NCBI GenBank assembly: GCA_009103225.1
Contig: RHPI01000810.1
Span: 913,387 to 977,386, forward strand
From: Chlorokybus atmophyticus
Taxonomy: Eukaryota > Streptophyta > Chlorokybophyceae > Chlorokybales > Chlorokybaceae
DNA: 64,000 nt
Direction of reading: 5' to 3'
How positions within the stretch are numbered: the stretch's first letter is position 1; the number at the start of each line of letters is the position of its first letter. This document shows positions 46,988-57,430 of the stretch, piece after piece. The notes under the pieces were generated by a model. That model searched no databases. It saw only the letters and a program-made list of their open reading frames with translations, and was not told where the DNA came from. The position numbers and the translations under genes were made by a program.

Positions 46988-48257
46988 ATGGAATACCCTA
47001 TGCACGCTGGGAGTGAGCATCGGAAGCGTGCAAAAGCGGCATCCGATTGACTACGGCGTAATAACAAGAACAGTGACCAGCGTGCAATACGACTAAAGCG
47101 GCGTCGCAAAAAGTATCAGCAAGCGCAAGCGCAGAAGAAATTGTGCGTACGCGAGCAGCAACAAGGAGAACAACCTGAATTAAGTGGGTTACCAACGCAA
47201 GCAAAGCAGCCAACCATAAGCGATCACGTCATGACGGCGACCGCGCGCTACCTTAGCACCTCTCCTATAAGAACAGCGGCAACCACTACGAACATTGCGT
47301 AGGAAAGCGAGCAGCATAGCCACTTACAGCTGCAGCTGGTGACGCTAGCGGTTGTACGTAATGGGTGGAGGCACTGCAACACCACCAAGTAGCACAACAC
47401 ATGGCCCCCATCGCTCATATCGCTTTAAACATGAAGCATGCCAGGAAGCAACATCCTCATCCTAAATATGTAATGGTGACGCCAGCTGCTGTATACGCTG
47501 GATTGGAGGCGCTGCAACAACAGCGTCAACTATGTCACGCGAGTATATCCGGCAAGCCGCAGCTACCAAGTGTAACAATTGCAGCAACAACCCCACCGAT
47601 TGCACACAATTTGAATAACGCAATAACTGATGACCAGGCATGGCGAGCTCGAGTGTCGAAGGAACAATTGGCTTCATAACTCACGCGCCGTCGGCGTGGG
47701 ATATATTGCGATTTGTGCGAGGCTGCATATACGCCACAAGAGGCACATGATGCAGTCAAAGATTATACGTCGTCTTTCGAAGACGAGCGATTGCCCCATT
47801 AGAGTCCGCAACATGCAGCGCGTAATCGCGCAACCACTTCGTATGCACCAACGCATTCGCAACAAGATGAGCCGCAAAGCGATGTCTGCTAGGAATGTCA
47901 TGCTGAGGACTACGCGTGCAATAACGCAATGCTGAACGTACGTCAAGCAAAATGGGCAGCACGGCGCATGCGACAGCTATATAAGACTCTTAGAACAAAT
48001 AAAATGCAAGACTGCAAACACTGAATGCATGCGCAACGTGCGTGCAAAGCAAACTCCAAACACTGCAATCATACGCAACGAAACCCACGCGGCCCAAGCA
48101 CAGGCATGTCAATGCCAACCCGAAAACCGCGTGCGCCGATGTCTATTTAATGATGCACAACGATAATATCGACATCGTAATAATTAGCAGCATCAGCAGC
48201 ATAAGCAGCATGAACACTAAAGTGATCCATCCAAAGTGCAACGTCAGCCTGACTTAC
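46988..48257 (+). pseudogene. Helitron N-terminal part, broken
   Basis: ATG 46988 opens a basic, Gln/Arg-rich segment (HRKRAKAASD, stop, RRNNKNSDQRAIRLKRRRKK, YQQAQAQKK), the style of many Helitron N-termini. Further frames at 47365-47970 contain DDQAWRARVSKEQLAS and a Cys pair (YCDLCEAAYTP), and end in KWAARRMRQLYKTLRTNKMQ. Stops interrupt every part. The expected Rep (HUH) domain is not found before the LTR array at 48258. The link to Helitron rests on style and on the helicase resuming after the array. Confidence 0.4.
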
Positions 48258-48646
48258 TGTTAAATGTTATAGCTTGTTGAAAGTACATGTATAGGCGGCG
48301 CCTACATGTAGTCGGTACGATCAGCTTAACCTTCATAGTTACGGGAGTTACGAGAGTTACGAGAGTTACGGAAGTTACGGCAGTTATGGTCAACCATGGT
48401 CAACTTTGACTTTGACCATTGACTTTGACCATTGACTAGTGTTGACTAGTGTTGACTTTGACCAGAGTTGACTAGAGTTGACTAGTACTTAGTAGCATAA
48501 TATATAAGACACTGTATACTGCTTAATACAGTGGGTCGCACATTGTCTCTATAGTTGGCGTGCTTGCTGCACTTGTCCTTAGTGTGTGCACACTTGTATG
48601 TAGGAGGCAAATACTTACACACTAGGCGCATCACTAGTTCTCAACA
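48258..48646 (+). repeat. LTR 1 of the gag-only array
   Basis: It starts TGTTAAATG and ends GTTCTCAACA. It contains a 27-bp near-palindrome at 48284-48310, (GTTACGRGA)n repeats at about 48340-48385, a TTGAC-rich array at about 48390-48485 and TATATAAGAC at about 48500, a probable TATA box. Confidence 0.92.
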
Positions 48647-48660
48647 GGTTATGGGCCCAC
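48647..48660 (+). promoter_or_regulatory. Primer-binding site matching the initiator tRNA-Met anticodon arm
   Basis: GGTTATGGGCCCA follows the LTR directly. Its complement TGGGCCCATAACC is the anticodon stem-loop sequence of eukaryotic initiator tRNA-Met, not its 3' end. Drosophila copia and yeast Ty5 are primed in this way by a cleaved half tRNA. The same site follows the LTRs at 52573 and 62273 (minus strand). Confidence 0.8.
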
Positions 48661-48768
48661 ACTCGCTTGTGTGATCACTTGTGCTAGTGAGAAAAAGTGT
48701 TGAGCATAGGCGCCTACTAGTAGAGTGTTCTTGGGGAGAGGGTGAGTTGTACTATTGTGTAGCAAGCA

Positions 48769-49554
48769 ATGGCTGACACAGATAGGATGCCCATCGAGTC
48801 CCTTGATCTGCACAACTACGCTTCATGGTCGCTGAAGATGAAGTTGGTGCTGATCCGCAAGAAGCTCTAAAGTTTTGTCGATCCCACCTCCTCCACATCA
48901 TTGCGGCCAAGAACAGGTGACACTGGTACCTGGACAGAGAACTCACAATCAGCTTTTGCGCTGATAGGCTTGCACGTCAAAGACTTCCATCTCCCTCTTA
49001 TTGCGAATTGCAAGACTGGACGTGAGGCGTGGGAGGTCTTCGACACCCTCTTCAAGGCCAATAGCAACTCGCGCAAGTTGCAGCTGAGACGCAAGCTGAC
49101 ACTTCTGAAGATGGAGCACAACGAGCCAATACAGAAGTACATCTCGCGTGCAAGGGAGCTTTGGCAAGACCTTGCAGCAGTGGGCCACGATGTGAAGGAA
49201 GAGGAGGTGATGTGGGCAGTCTTAGCTGGCTTAGGAAAGAGCTTTGCTACGCTAGTGACTGTGTTGGAGTCCTCAGATGTGGTTTTGAAGTTTGCTGATG
49301 TAGTGCCTAAGCTGCTAGCTGTGGAAGGCAAGTTGGATGTTCAGGAGATAGAGAATGGTGGAGAACCTATCGCACTTTCTGACTCATCTTCTCAACACAC
49401 ACGAAACAGGAGCAAAGCAGGTGGTGGGAAGCCATCACGTGGCAAAGAGTGTCACTACTGCAAGATGAAGGGCCACTTCATTCGCGAGTGCCAAAAGAGG
49501 ATCCACGATGAGGCAACCAAGGAGGAGCACGCCACGATGGCGATTGCTTTCTAG
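48769..49554 (+). pseudogene. gag: Gag of gag-only copia, copy 1 (one stop)
   Basis: It is almost identical to copies 2 and 3 but has TAA at codon 34 (48868-48870), where they have Trp (TGG). It is otherwise open, with the copia gag core (REAWEVFDTLFKANSNSRKL) and an intact CX2CX4HX4C zinc knuckle (CHYCKMKGHFIREC). Confidence 0.9.
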
Positions 49555-50202
49555 CATTGGTGAGGACCTCAAGGAGTTGCAGTGGATGGTGTTCGTCCGT
49601 CCTCTCCCACTGCAAGGGCGCGTGAAGGACATGCGCAGACGGAGGTCGTAGACACAAAGGTCTGTGAGAGTTACTGCTAGCCTATGAGTAGTTGCTGGTG
49701 TTGAGCTGCATACACTAGAGGTTGCATTGCTGTGGAGTTGTTTTTTGGTAGCACACAGGTGTGCGGTACTGGATAGAACACTTCAATTGATTGGCATGCA
49801 AGGACTGAGTTGTATAGCTAGCTAACAGGAGATGGGAGGGGTGCTTTCCTTGGTAGAAGGGTCTGATCAACCCTTGCACGGCCTACACTCTGGTACAGCA
49901 TTGCTAAGGTAGAGAACTCAGTGTAGTTTATAGCATAGTTTGCCATTGAGGGAGTCCTCGAAACCACCTGAGCAAGGTCAGGCGTGGCGTGGTGGAACCT
50001 GATGCGACAACTATGAGGAGGAAACAAGGAGTATTGGAACCTTGTAATCCTGCTGGCAGCACGAGGAGAAGGATGGTGTCGTGGAGACAAGCATCAAGTC
50101 CGTGGGAGCAACACATCCGTGGGAGTGTTCGATGGAGTAAGTTAATGTGGGTAAGCTTGCGAGAAGATCTTGAAGTTCAAGGTCAAGCTGCTCGCGTGGG
50201 AG

Positions 50203-50600
50203 TGTTAGATGTTATAGCTTGTTGAAAGTACATGTATAGGCGGCGCCTACATGTAGTTGGTACGATCAGCTTAACCTTTATAGTTACGGGAGTTACGAGA
50301 GTTACGAGAGTTACGGGAGTTACGGGAGTTACGGCAGTTATGGTCAACCATGGTCAACTTTGACTTTGACCGTTGACTTTGACCATTGACTAGTGTTGAC
50401 TAGTGTTGACTTTGACCAGAGTTGACTAGAGTTGACTAGTGCTTAGTAGCATAGTATATAAGACACTGTATACTGCTTAATACAGTGGGTCGCACATTGT
50501 CTCTATAGTTGGCGTGCTTGCTGCACTTGTCCTTAGTGTGTGCACACTTGTATGTAGGAGGCAAATACACACACACTAGGCGCATCACTAGTTCTCAACA
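50203..50600 (+). repeat. LTR 2 of the gag-only array
   Basis: Same structure as LTR 1. It is followed by about 19 extra bases (CAAAGTCCGTGATTTGTAC) before GGTTATGGGCCCA, unlike the other copies. Confidence 0.9.
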
Positions 50601-50741
50601 CAAAGTCCGTGATTTGTACGGTTATGGGCCCACACTCGCTTGTGTGATCGCTTGTGCTAGTGAGAGAAAGTGTTGAGCATAGGCGCCTACTAGTAGAGTG
50701 TTCTTGGGGAGAGGGTGAGTTGTACTATTGTGTAGCAAGCA

Positions 50742-51527
50742 ATGGCTGACACAAATAGGATGCCCATCGAGTCCCTTGATCTGCACAACTACGCTTCATG
50801 GTCGCTGAAGATGAAGTTGGTGCTGATCCGCAAGAAGCTCTGGAGTTTTGTCGATCCCACCTCCTCCACATCATTGCGGCCAAGAACAGGTGACACTGGT
50901 ACCTGGACAGAGAACTCACAATCAGCTTTTGCGCTGATAGGCTTGCACGTCAAAGACTTCCATCTCCCTCTTATTGCGGATTGCAAGACTGGACGTGAGG
51001 CGTGGGAGGTCTTCGACACCCTCTTCAAGGCCAATAGCAACTCGCGCAAGTTGCAGCTGAGACGCAAGCTGACACTTCTGAAGATGGAGCACAAAGAGCC
51101 AATCCAGAAGTACATCTCGCGTGCAAGGGAGCTTTGGCAAGACCTTGCAGCAGTGGGCCACGATGTGAAGGAAGAGGAGGTGATGTGGGCAGTCTTAGCT
51201 GGCTTAGGAAAGAGCTTTGCTACGCTAGTGACTGTGTTTGAGTCCTCAGATGTGGTTTTGAAGTTTGCTGATGTAGTGCCTAAGCTGCTAGCTGTGGAAG
51301 GCAAGTTGGATGTTCAGGAGATAGAGAATGGTGGAGAACCTATCGCACTTTCTGCCTCATCTTCTCAACACACACGAAGCAGGAGCAAAGCAGGTGGTGG
51401 GAAGCCATCACGTGACAAAGAGTGTCACTACTGCAAGATGAAGGGCCACTTCATTCGCGAGTGCCAAAAGAGGATCCACGATGAGGCAACCAAGGAGGAG
51501 CACGCCACGATGGCGATTGCTTTCTAG
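50742..51527 (+). CDS. gag: Gag of gag-only copia, copy 2 (intact, 261 residues)
   Basis: The frame is complete from ATG 50742. The N-terminal domain is typical of copia gag (SLDLHNYASWSLKMKLVLIR), with the middle helices (PIQKYISRARELWQDLAAVG, then VMWAVLAGLGKSFATLVTVF) and the zinc knuckle CHYCKMKGHFIREC near residue 228. It ends ATMAIAF. The protein would form particles and bind RNA; no protease, integrase or polymerase follows, so movement would need proteins from an autonomous relative such as the family at 58257. The intact frame in several copies suggests recent activity. Confidence 0.93.
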   Translation: MADTNRMPIESLDLHNYASWSLKMKLVLIRKKLWSFVDPTSSTSLRPRTGDTGTWTENSQSAFALIGLHVKDFHLPLIADCKTGREAWEVFDTLFKANSNSRKLQLRRKLTLLKMEHKEPIQKYISRARELWQDLAAVGHDVKEEEVMWAVLAGLGKSFATLVTVFESSDVVLKFADVVPKLLAVEGKLDVQEIENGGEPIALSASSSQHTRSRSKAGGGKPSRDKECHYCKMKGHFIRECQKRIHDEATKEEHATMAIAF

Positions 51528-52175
51528 CATTGGTGAGGACCTCAAGGAGTTGCAGTGGATGGTGTTCGTCCGTCCTCTCCCACTGCAAGGGCGCGTGAAG
51601 GACATGCGTAGACGGAGGTCGCAGACACAAAGGTCTGTGAGAGTTACTGCTAGCCTATGAGTAGTTGCTGGTGTTGAGCTGCATACACTAGAGGTTGCAT
51701 TGCTGTGGAGTTGTTTTTTGGTAGCACACAGGTGTGCGGTACTGGATAGAACACTTCAATTGATTGGCATGCAAGGACTTAGTTGTATAGCTAGCTAACA
51801 GGAGATGGGAGGGGTGCTTTCCTTGGTAGAAGGGTCTGATCAACCCTTGCACGGCCTACACTCTGGTACAGCATTGCTAAGGTAGAGAACTCAGTGTAGT
51901 TTATAGCATAGTTTGCCATTGAGGGAGTCCTCGAAACCACCTGAGCAAGGTCAGGCGTGGCGTGGTGGAACCTGATGCGACAACTATGAGGAGGAAACAA
52001 GGAGTATTGGAACCTTGTAGTCCTGCTGGCAGCACGAGGAGAAGGATGGTGTCATGGAGACAAGCATCAAGTCCGTGGGAGCAACACATCCGTGGGAGTG
52101 TTCAATGGAGTAAGTTAATGTGGGTAAGCTTGCGAGAAGAACTTGGAGTTCAAGGTCAAGCTGCTCGCGTGGGAG

Positions 52176-52573
52176 TGTTAAATGTTATAGCTTGTTGAAA
52201 GTACATGTATAGGCGGCGCCTACATGTAGTTGGTACGATCAGCTTAACCTTTATAGTTACGGGAGTTACGAGAGTTACGAGAGTTACGGGAGTTACGGGA
52301 GTTACGGCAGTTATGGTCAACCATGGTCAACTTTGACTTTGACCGTTGACTTTGACCATTGACTAGTGTTGACTAGTGTTGACTTTGACCAGAGTTGACT
52401 AGAGTTGACTAGTGCTTAGTAGCATAGTATATAAGACACTGTATACTGCTTAATACAGTGGGTCGCACATTGTCTCTGTAGTTGGCGTGCTTGCTGCACT
52501 TGTCCTTAGTGTGTGCACACTTGTATGTAGGAGGCAAATACACACACACTAGGCGCATCACTAGTTCTCAACA
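52176..52573 (+). repeat. LTR 3 of the gag-only array
   Basis: Same start, palindrome, TTGAC array and end as LTR 1; the primer site follows at 52574. Confidence 0.92.
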
Positions 52574-52695
52574 GGTTATGGGCCCACACTCGCTTGTGTG
52601 ATCGCTTGTGCTAGTGAGGGAAAGTGTTGAGCATAGGCGCCTACTAGTAGAGTGTTCTTGGGGAGAGGGTGAGTTGTACTATTGTGTAGCAAGCA

Positions 52696-53481
52696 ATGGC
52701 TGACACAGATAGGATGCCCATCGAGTCCCTTGATCTGCACAACTACGCTTCATGGTCGCTGAAGATGAAGTTGGTGCTGATCCGCAAGAAGCTCTGGAGT
52801 TTTGTCGACCCCACCTCCTCCACATCATTGCGGCCAAGAACAGGTGACACTGGTACCTGGACAGAGAACTCACAATCAGCTTTTGCGCTGATAGGCTTGC
52901 ACGTCAAAGACTTCCATCTCCCTCTTATTGCGGATTGCAAGACTGGACGTGAGGCGTGGGAGGTCTTCGACACCCTCTTCAAGGCCAATAGCAACTCGCG
53001 CAAGTTGCAGCTGAGACGCAAGCTGACACTTGTGATGATGGAGCACAACGAGCCAATACAGAAGTACATCTCGCGTGCAAGGGAGCTTTGGCAAGACCTT
53101 GCAGCAGTGGGCCACGATGTGAAGGAAGAGGAGGTGATGTGGGCAGTCTTAGCTGGCTTAGGAAAGAGCTTTGCTACGCTAGTGACTGTGTTGGAGTCCT
53201 CAGATGTGGTTTTGAAGTTTGCTGATGTAGTGCCTAAGCTGCTAGCTGTGGAAGGCAAGTTGGATGTTCAGGAGATAGAGAATGGTGGAGAACCTATCGC
53301 ACTTTCTGCCTCATCTTCTCAACACACACGAAACAGGAGCAAAGCAGGTGGTGGGAAGCCATCACGTGGCAAAGAGTGTCACTACTGCAAGATGAAGGGC
53401 CACTTCATTCGCGAGTGCCAAAAGAGGATCCACGATGAGGCAACCAAGGAGGAGCACGCCACGATGGCGATTGCTTTCTAG
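52696..53481 (+). CDS. gag: Gag of gag-only copia, copy 3 (intact, 261 residues)
   Basis: It differs from copy 2 by a few residues, for example VMMEH where copy 2 has LKMEH. All domain and knuckle residues are kept. It shares flanking LTRs with the neighbouring units. Confidence 0.93.
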   Translation: MADTDRMPIESLDLHNYASWSLKMKLVLIRKKLWSFVDPTSSTSLRPRTGDTGTWTENSQSAFALIGLHVKDFHLPLIADCKTGREAWEVFDTLFKANSNSRKLQLRRKLTLVMMEHNEPIQKYISRARELWQDLAAVGHDVKEEEVMWAVLAGLGKSFATLVTVLESSDVVLKFADVVPKLLAVEGKLDVQEIENGGEPIALSASSSQHTRNRSKAGGGKPSRGKECHYCKMKGHFIRECQKRIHDEATKEEHATMAIAF

Positions 53482-54196
53482 CATTAATGAGGAATTCAAG
53501 GAGTTGCAGTGGATGGTGTTCGTCCGTCCTCTCCCAGTGCAAGGGCGCGTGAAGGACATGCGCAGACGGAGGTCGCAGACACAAAGGTCTGTGAGAGTTA
53601 CTGCTAGCCTATGAGTAGTTGCTGGTGTTGAGCTGCATACACTAGAGGTTGCATTGCTGTGGAGTTGTTTTTGGTAGCACACAGGTGTGCGGTACTGGAT
53701 AGAACACTTCATTTGATTGGCATGCAAGGACTGAGTTGTATAGCTAGCTAACAGGAGATGGGAGGGGTGCTTTCCTTGGTAGAAGTGTCTGATCAACCCT
53801 TGCACGGCCTACACTCTGGTACAGCATTGCTAAGGTAGAGAACTCAGTGTAGTTTATAGCATAGTTTGCCATTGAGGGAGTCCTCGAAACCACCTGAGCA
53901 AGGTCAGGCGTGGTGTGGTGGAACCTGATGCGACAACTATGAGGAGGAAACAAGAAGTATTGGAACCTTGTAGTCCTGGTNTGTGGTGGAACCTGATGCG
54001 ACAACTATGAGGAGGAAACAAGAAGTATTGGAACCTTGTAATGCTGGTGGCAGCATGAGGAGAAAGATGGTGTCATGGAGACAAGCATCGAGTCCGTGGG
54101 AGCAACAGATCCGTGGGAGTGTTCAATGGAGTAAGTTAATGTGGGTAAGCTTGCGAGAAGATCTTGGAGTTCAAGGTCAAGCTGCTCGCGTGGGAG
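53482..54196 (+). other. Pol-less 3' internal region of the gag-only element, with a local N-joined duplication
   Basis: This is non-coding sequence also present at 49555-50202, 51528-52175 and (reversed) 60718-61364. Around the N at 53981 about 60 bases (TGTGGTGGAACCTGATGCG..) occur on both sides, an overlap left at a contig join. Confidence 0.8.
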
Positions 54197-54585
54197 TGTT
54201 AAATGTTACAGCTTGTTGAAAGTACATGTATAGTCGGCGCCTACATGTAGTCGGTACGATCAGCTTAACCTTCATAGTTACGGGAGTTACGAGAGTTACG
54301 AGAGTTACGGGAGTTACGGCAGTTATGGTCAACCATGGTCAACTTTGACTTTGACCATTGACTTTGACCATTGACTAGTGTTGACTAGTGTTGACTTTGA
54401 CCAGAGTTGACTAGAGTTGACTAGTACTTAGTAGCATAGTATATAAGACACTGTATACTGCTTAATACAGTGGGTCGCACATTGTCTCTATAGTTGGCGT
54501 GCTTGCTGCACTTGTCCTTAGTGTGTGCACACTTGTATGTAGGAGGCAAATACACACACACTAGGCGCATCACTAGTTCTCAACA
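54197..54585 (+). repeat. LTR 4 of the gag-only array
   Basis: It starts TGTTAAATG and ends CAACA, followed directly by Helitron helicase sequence. It has AGTCGGCGCC in place of AGGCGGCGCC in the palindrome. Confidence 0.92.
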
Positions 54586-56655
54586 CTCGAGAGTTGTGGG
54601 ACACTTTTGTTGACGCCCTACATGATGATTTTATCAATGAGCGACGGAAGGTACATACACAATCTTGGGAATATATATATTTGTAATTTACATAATACTG
54701 CGTGCTTATGTCCATTATACATGTGCGCTATGTATCAAAGAGGAGAACTTGCTATGCGCAATAATGGACGATGTGTTACATGCGGCACGTGATTTGCAAA
54801 AGCTCTGACGTGGTATTGACTGCAGAGCTTCACTCGACAAGTTTGATCTCGGCCATCTTATACCTGATGGATTTGATGACGAATGATCCGGTTGCGTTAA
54901 GATGAGGTGCACCGTTACAATGCTGAAGAGCAGCAGCAAACTGCTGCGGAGCGCGCAGTAAAGTTGAATGATGCTCAGGGTGTCATCTTCAACGCGGTAG
55001 TAGCGGCCAATTAGAGCACCGAGAGCGACCCGCCAGCAAATAGAACTTTTATCATTGATGGTTTAGGCGGGACAGGCAAAACGTTTGTCTACTACACTGT
55101 TGTTGTACGTGCGCGGGCGTGCTCAATTTGCGCTAGCGGTTGCCTCCTCCAAAATAGCGGTACTGTTGCTCGAAGGTATACGTGTCGTCGCCAAATCGTG
55201 ACATAATGCATGCATCATGCGGCACGCACCTGGGTACAGAGCACACAATAACGATAATTTATCAATACATTACCATATGCAGGGGTGGCCACCGTGCATA
55301 AGAGATTTAGCATTCCCAATCCCATTACAAACATGTTAACATGCTGGATCTCACGTAACTCTCTTGAGGCAGAGTTGATACGTCATGCCAAGTTTGTATA
55401 GGAGGAAGCACTTATGCAACATAGGCATGCCTTTGAGGCGATTCATCGCACATTGGTCGACGTCATATAAAAACGACAACATATCTGGTGAGAAGGTGGT
55501 CGTCTTTGGTGGCGACTTTTGCCAAGTGCTACCGGTTGTGCCGAAAGGGCGTCGCGCAAACATTGTGATCGCGAGCTTGAACAAGTCCAAGAAGCTGTGG
55601 TCACACACATTGTGCGCTTGAAGTTACACACCAACATGCGTGTGCAAACCATGCTTGCTGAAGGTGATGCTGTATCTGCCGAGCAACAACAGCGCCTTTT
55701 CATGTACCTGAAAGGAATTGGTGAGGGTACAGAGCCCGTGCACTCATACAAAGGTGACGACATGGTGCAGCTGCCAATTGACATATGCTGCACAAAAAAC
55801 GACATGGACGGTATACCGATTACCGACGTACACGGCAAGTTACGCGACTGGGATCGCTACAGCGAGGCACGCAGTGAGTATTTTATTGAGCGCAATCTTC
55901 ACCTTTATGAACAAAATTGTGGACGAAATTAACAAGCGCATAATAGATCAACTCAATGATGGTAAGCACATATTTAAATATGAAACAAGCTCATGATTGC
56001 TTACCCATAGTTGCTAACAAGTCGTTAACACAGCTGCTGAAGTGGTTTACAAAAACGCGGACATCATCATACAGCAAGAGTGTCGAAACGACTATCCTGT
56101 AGAATATCTAAACACCATAGTGATATCGGGCATGCCGCCACATGAGCTGCATTTGATGATTGAAACGCCAATTATTCTGTTGTGCAATCTATCGGGTGGC
56201 TTAGCAAACGGCACGCAACTAATATGCAAAATGTTGCTGCCACGCGTGATTGAAGCAGAAGTAGCCACTGGCCCGATTGCAGATTGACGAGTGTGGTTGT
56301 CGCAACTGAAGCTGACACCATTTGATCAAGAAGGTATGCGTTCACATTGCGGCGAGTGCAGTTTTTGATACGAGCAACATTTGCAATGACCATCAACAAG
56401 GCACAAGGGCAAACACTGAAAAAAGTTGGTATCTATTTACCAGATTCGGTGAATACGCACGGCCAATTTCATGTAGCTATGTCACGAGTTGACAACCGTA
56501 ATGGAGTACGTTTAGCAACCGCAGGTTATACAAAGCCACCTGACAAGGTGTATATACGGAAGATGTTGTGTATTGTGAAGTGCTTCAGCAGTAACGAATT
56601 GAACGAAGATTATCACATTAAATTTTTTGTTTCATCGCATACATATCATAAATAA
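54586..56655 (+). pseudogene. Helitron Pif1-like helicase part, broken
   Basis: Recognisable blocks are: ELWDTFVDALHDDFINERRK (54590-54650, then a GTACAT donor); LNDAQGVIFNAVVAAN and the Walker A region IIDGLGGTGKTFVYYTV (about 55050-55105); Walker B and motif III, KVVVFGGDFCQVLPVVPKGR (about 55494-55553); LKLHTNMRVQTM (55620); and the C-terminal motifs FAMTINKAQGQTLKKVGIYL (about 56380-56440) and HGQFHVAMSRV (about 56459-56491), ending at 56655. This is the helicase typical of Helitron transposases. Several frameshifts and stops occur, and the Rep domain that should precede it is absent. The gag-only array sits between it and the N-terminal piece. Confidence 0.82.
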
Positions 56656-57205
56656 ATTAAGTTAATAAAAACGGTTCGATATAAAAGATGTGTTCATAAC
56701 AACTTGAGTAGAGTATTACAAATGCACAACGCCAAAAATACGAAATAGAAGCTATGTTGATCAATGTGACGGCTCAATAATGCATGAATAGTTAGAAGTG
56801 TAGCACATTGCAAGGGCTGCTGATGAACGGCACATGGCGTTGACATCAATTGGCGGTCGCTCAGTTCCAACCATTGTGATGGGACGCGCAATTGAGTTAC
56901 ATTACGGCGCGCAGCTGGCCATTGCTGTAGGCGAGGCGACAAGTAGCCGCATGTAGGAATGGCACAGTAAATGAATGCTACTTGAGACCCTTATTGTGCA
57001 CGGGTTGCCACACACTAATTCCCAATATACGTACTTTACGATAAGGTAACAAGCACAACATGGGTTGATATCCGCGGCAGACTCAGAATCCTCCAATATC
57101 TGCCACAAGTCATGAAAACGTGGTGCTCGACCAATGGGCCAAAAAAGGCCCAAATATCATAATACTTGGTCTCAACCGTTACACTCCTCCCCCCCCCCCC
57201 CCCCC
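56656..57205. other. Spacer before a poly-C gap
   Basis: The minus-strand frames 57153-56902 and 56942-56694 have no clear family resemblance. The Helitron 3' end should lie here, but no hairpin plus CTRR end could be fixed. Confidence 0.4.
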
Positions 57206-57413
57206 NNNNNNNNNNNNNNNNNNNNNNNNNNNNNNNNNNNNNNNNNNNNNNNNNNNNNNNNNNNNNNNNNNNNNNNNNNNNNNNNNNNNNNNNNNNNNNN
57301 NNNNNNNNNNNNNNNNNNNNNNNNNNNNNNNNNNNNNNNNNNNNNNNNNNNNNNNNNNNNNNNNNNNNNNNNNNNNNNNNNNNNNNNNNNNNNNNNNNNN
57401 NNNNNNNNNNNNN
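57206..57413. other. Assembly gap flanked by poly-C tracts
   Basis: 208 Ns lie between C runs on both sides; frames crossing it are artefacts. Confidence 0.95.
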
Positions 57414-57430
57414 CCCCCCCCCCCCCCCCC

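Larger units (their letters stand above)
48258..54585 (+). mobile_element. Tandem array of gag-only copia elements (four LTRs, three internal regions)
   Basis: The order is LTR 48258-48646, internal region, LTR 50203-50600, internal region, LTR 52176-52573, internal region, LTR 54197-54585. Neighbouring units share LTRs, the product expected from unequal recombination between LTRs. Each internal region has the primer site GGTTATGGGCCCA, a gag frame of 261 codons and about 650 bases without pol. This fits the TR-GAG class of non-autonomous LTR elements described in plants. The outer flanks differ (CTTAC before, CTCGA after), so the array does not sit in one intact target site. Confidence 0.9.

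Noticed and set aside
48340-48490. Regular short repeats (GTTACGRGA, TTGAC) resembling a CRISPR array
   Set aside because: They lie inside LTRs, have no unique spacers of constant length and the genome is eukaryotic.
50789-51304. Minus-strand frame of 171 codons (also 52743-53258, 48867-49331 and plus-strand 61588-62103)
   Set aside because: It is the antisense shadow of the gag gene in each copy and follows its codon pattern.
54715-54939. Minus-strand frame of 74 codons near the helicase
   Set aside because: It is antisense to helicase sequence that is recognisable on the plus strand.
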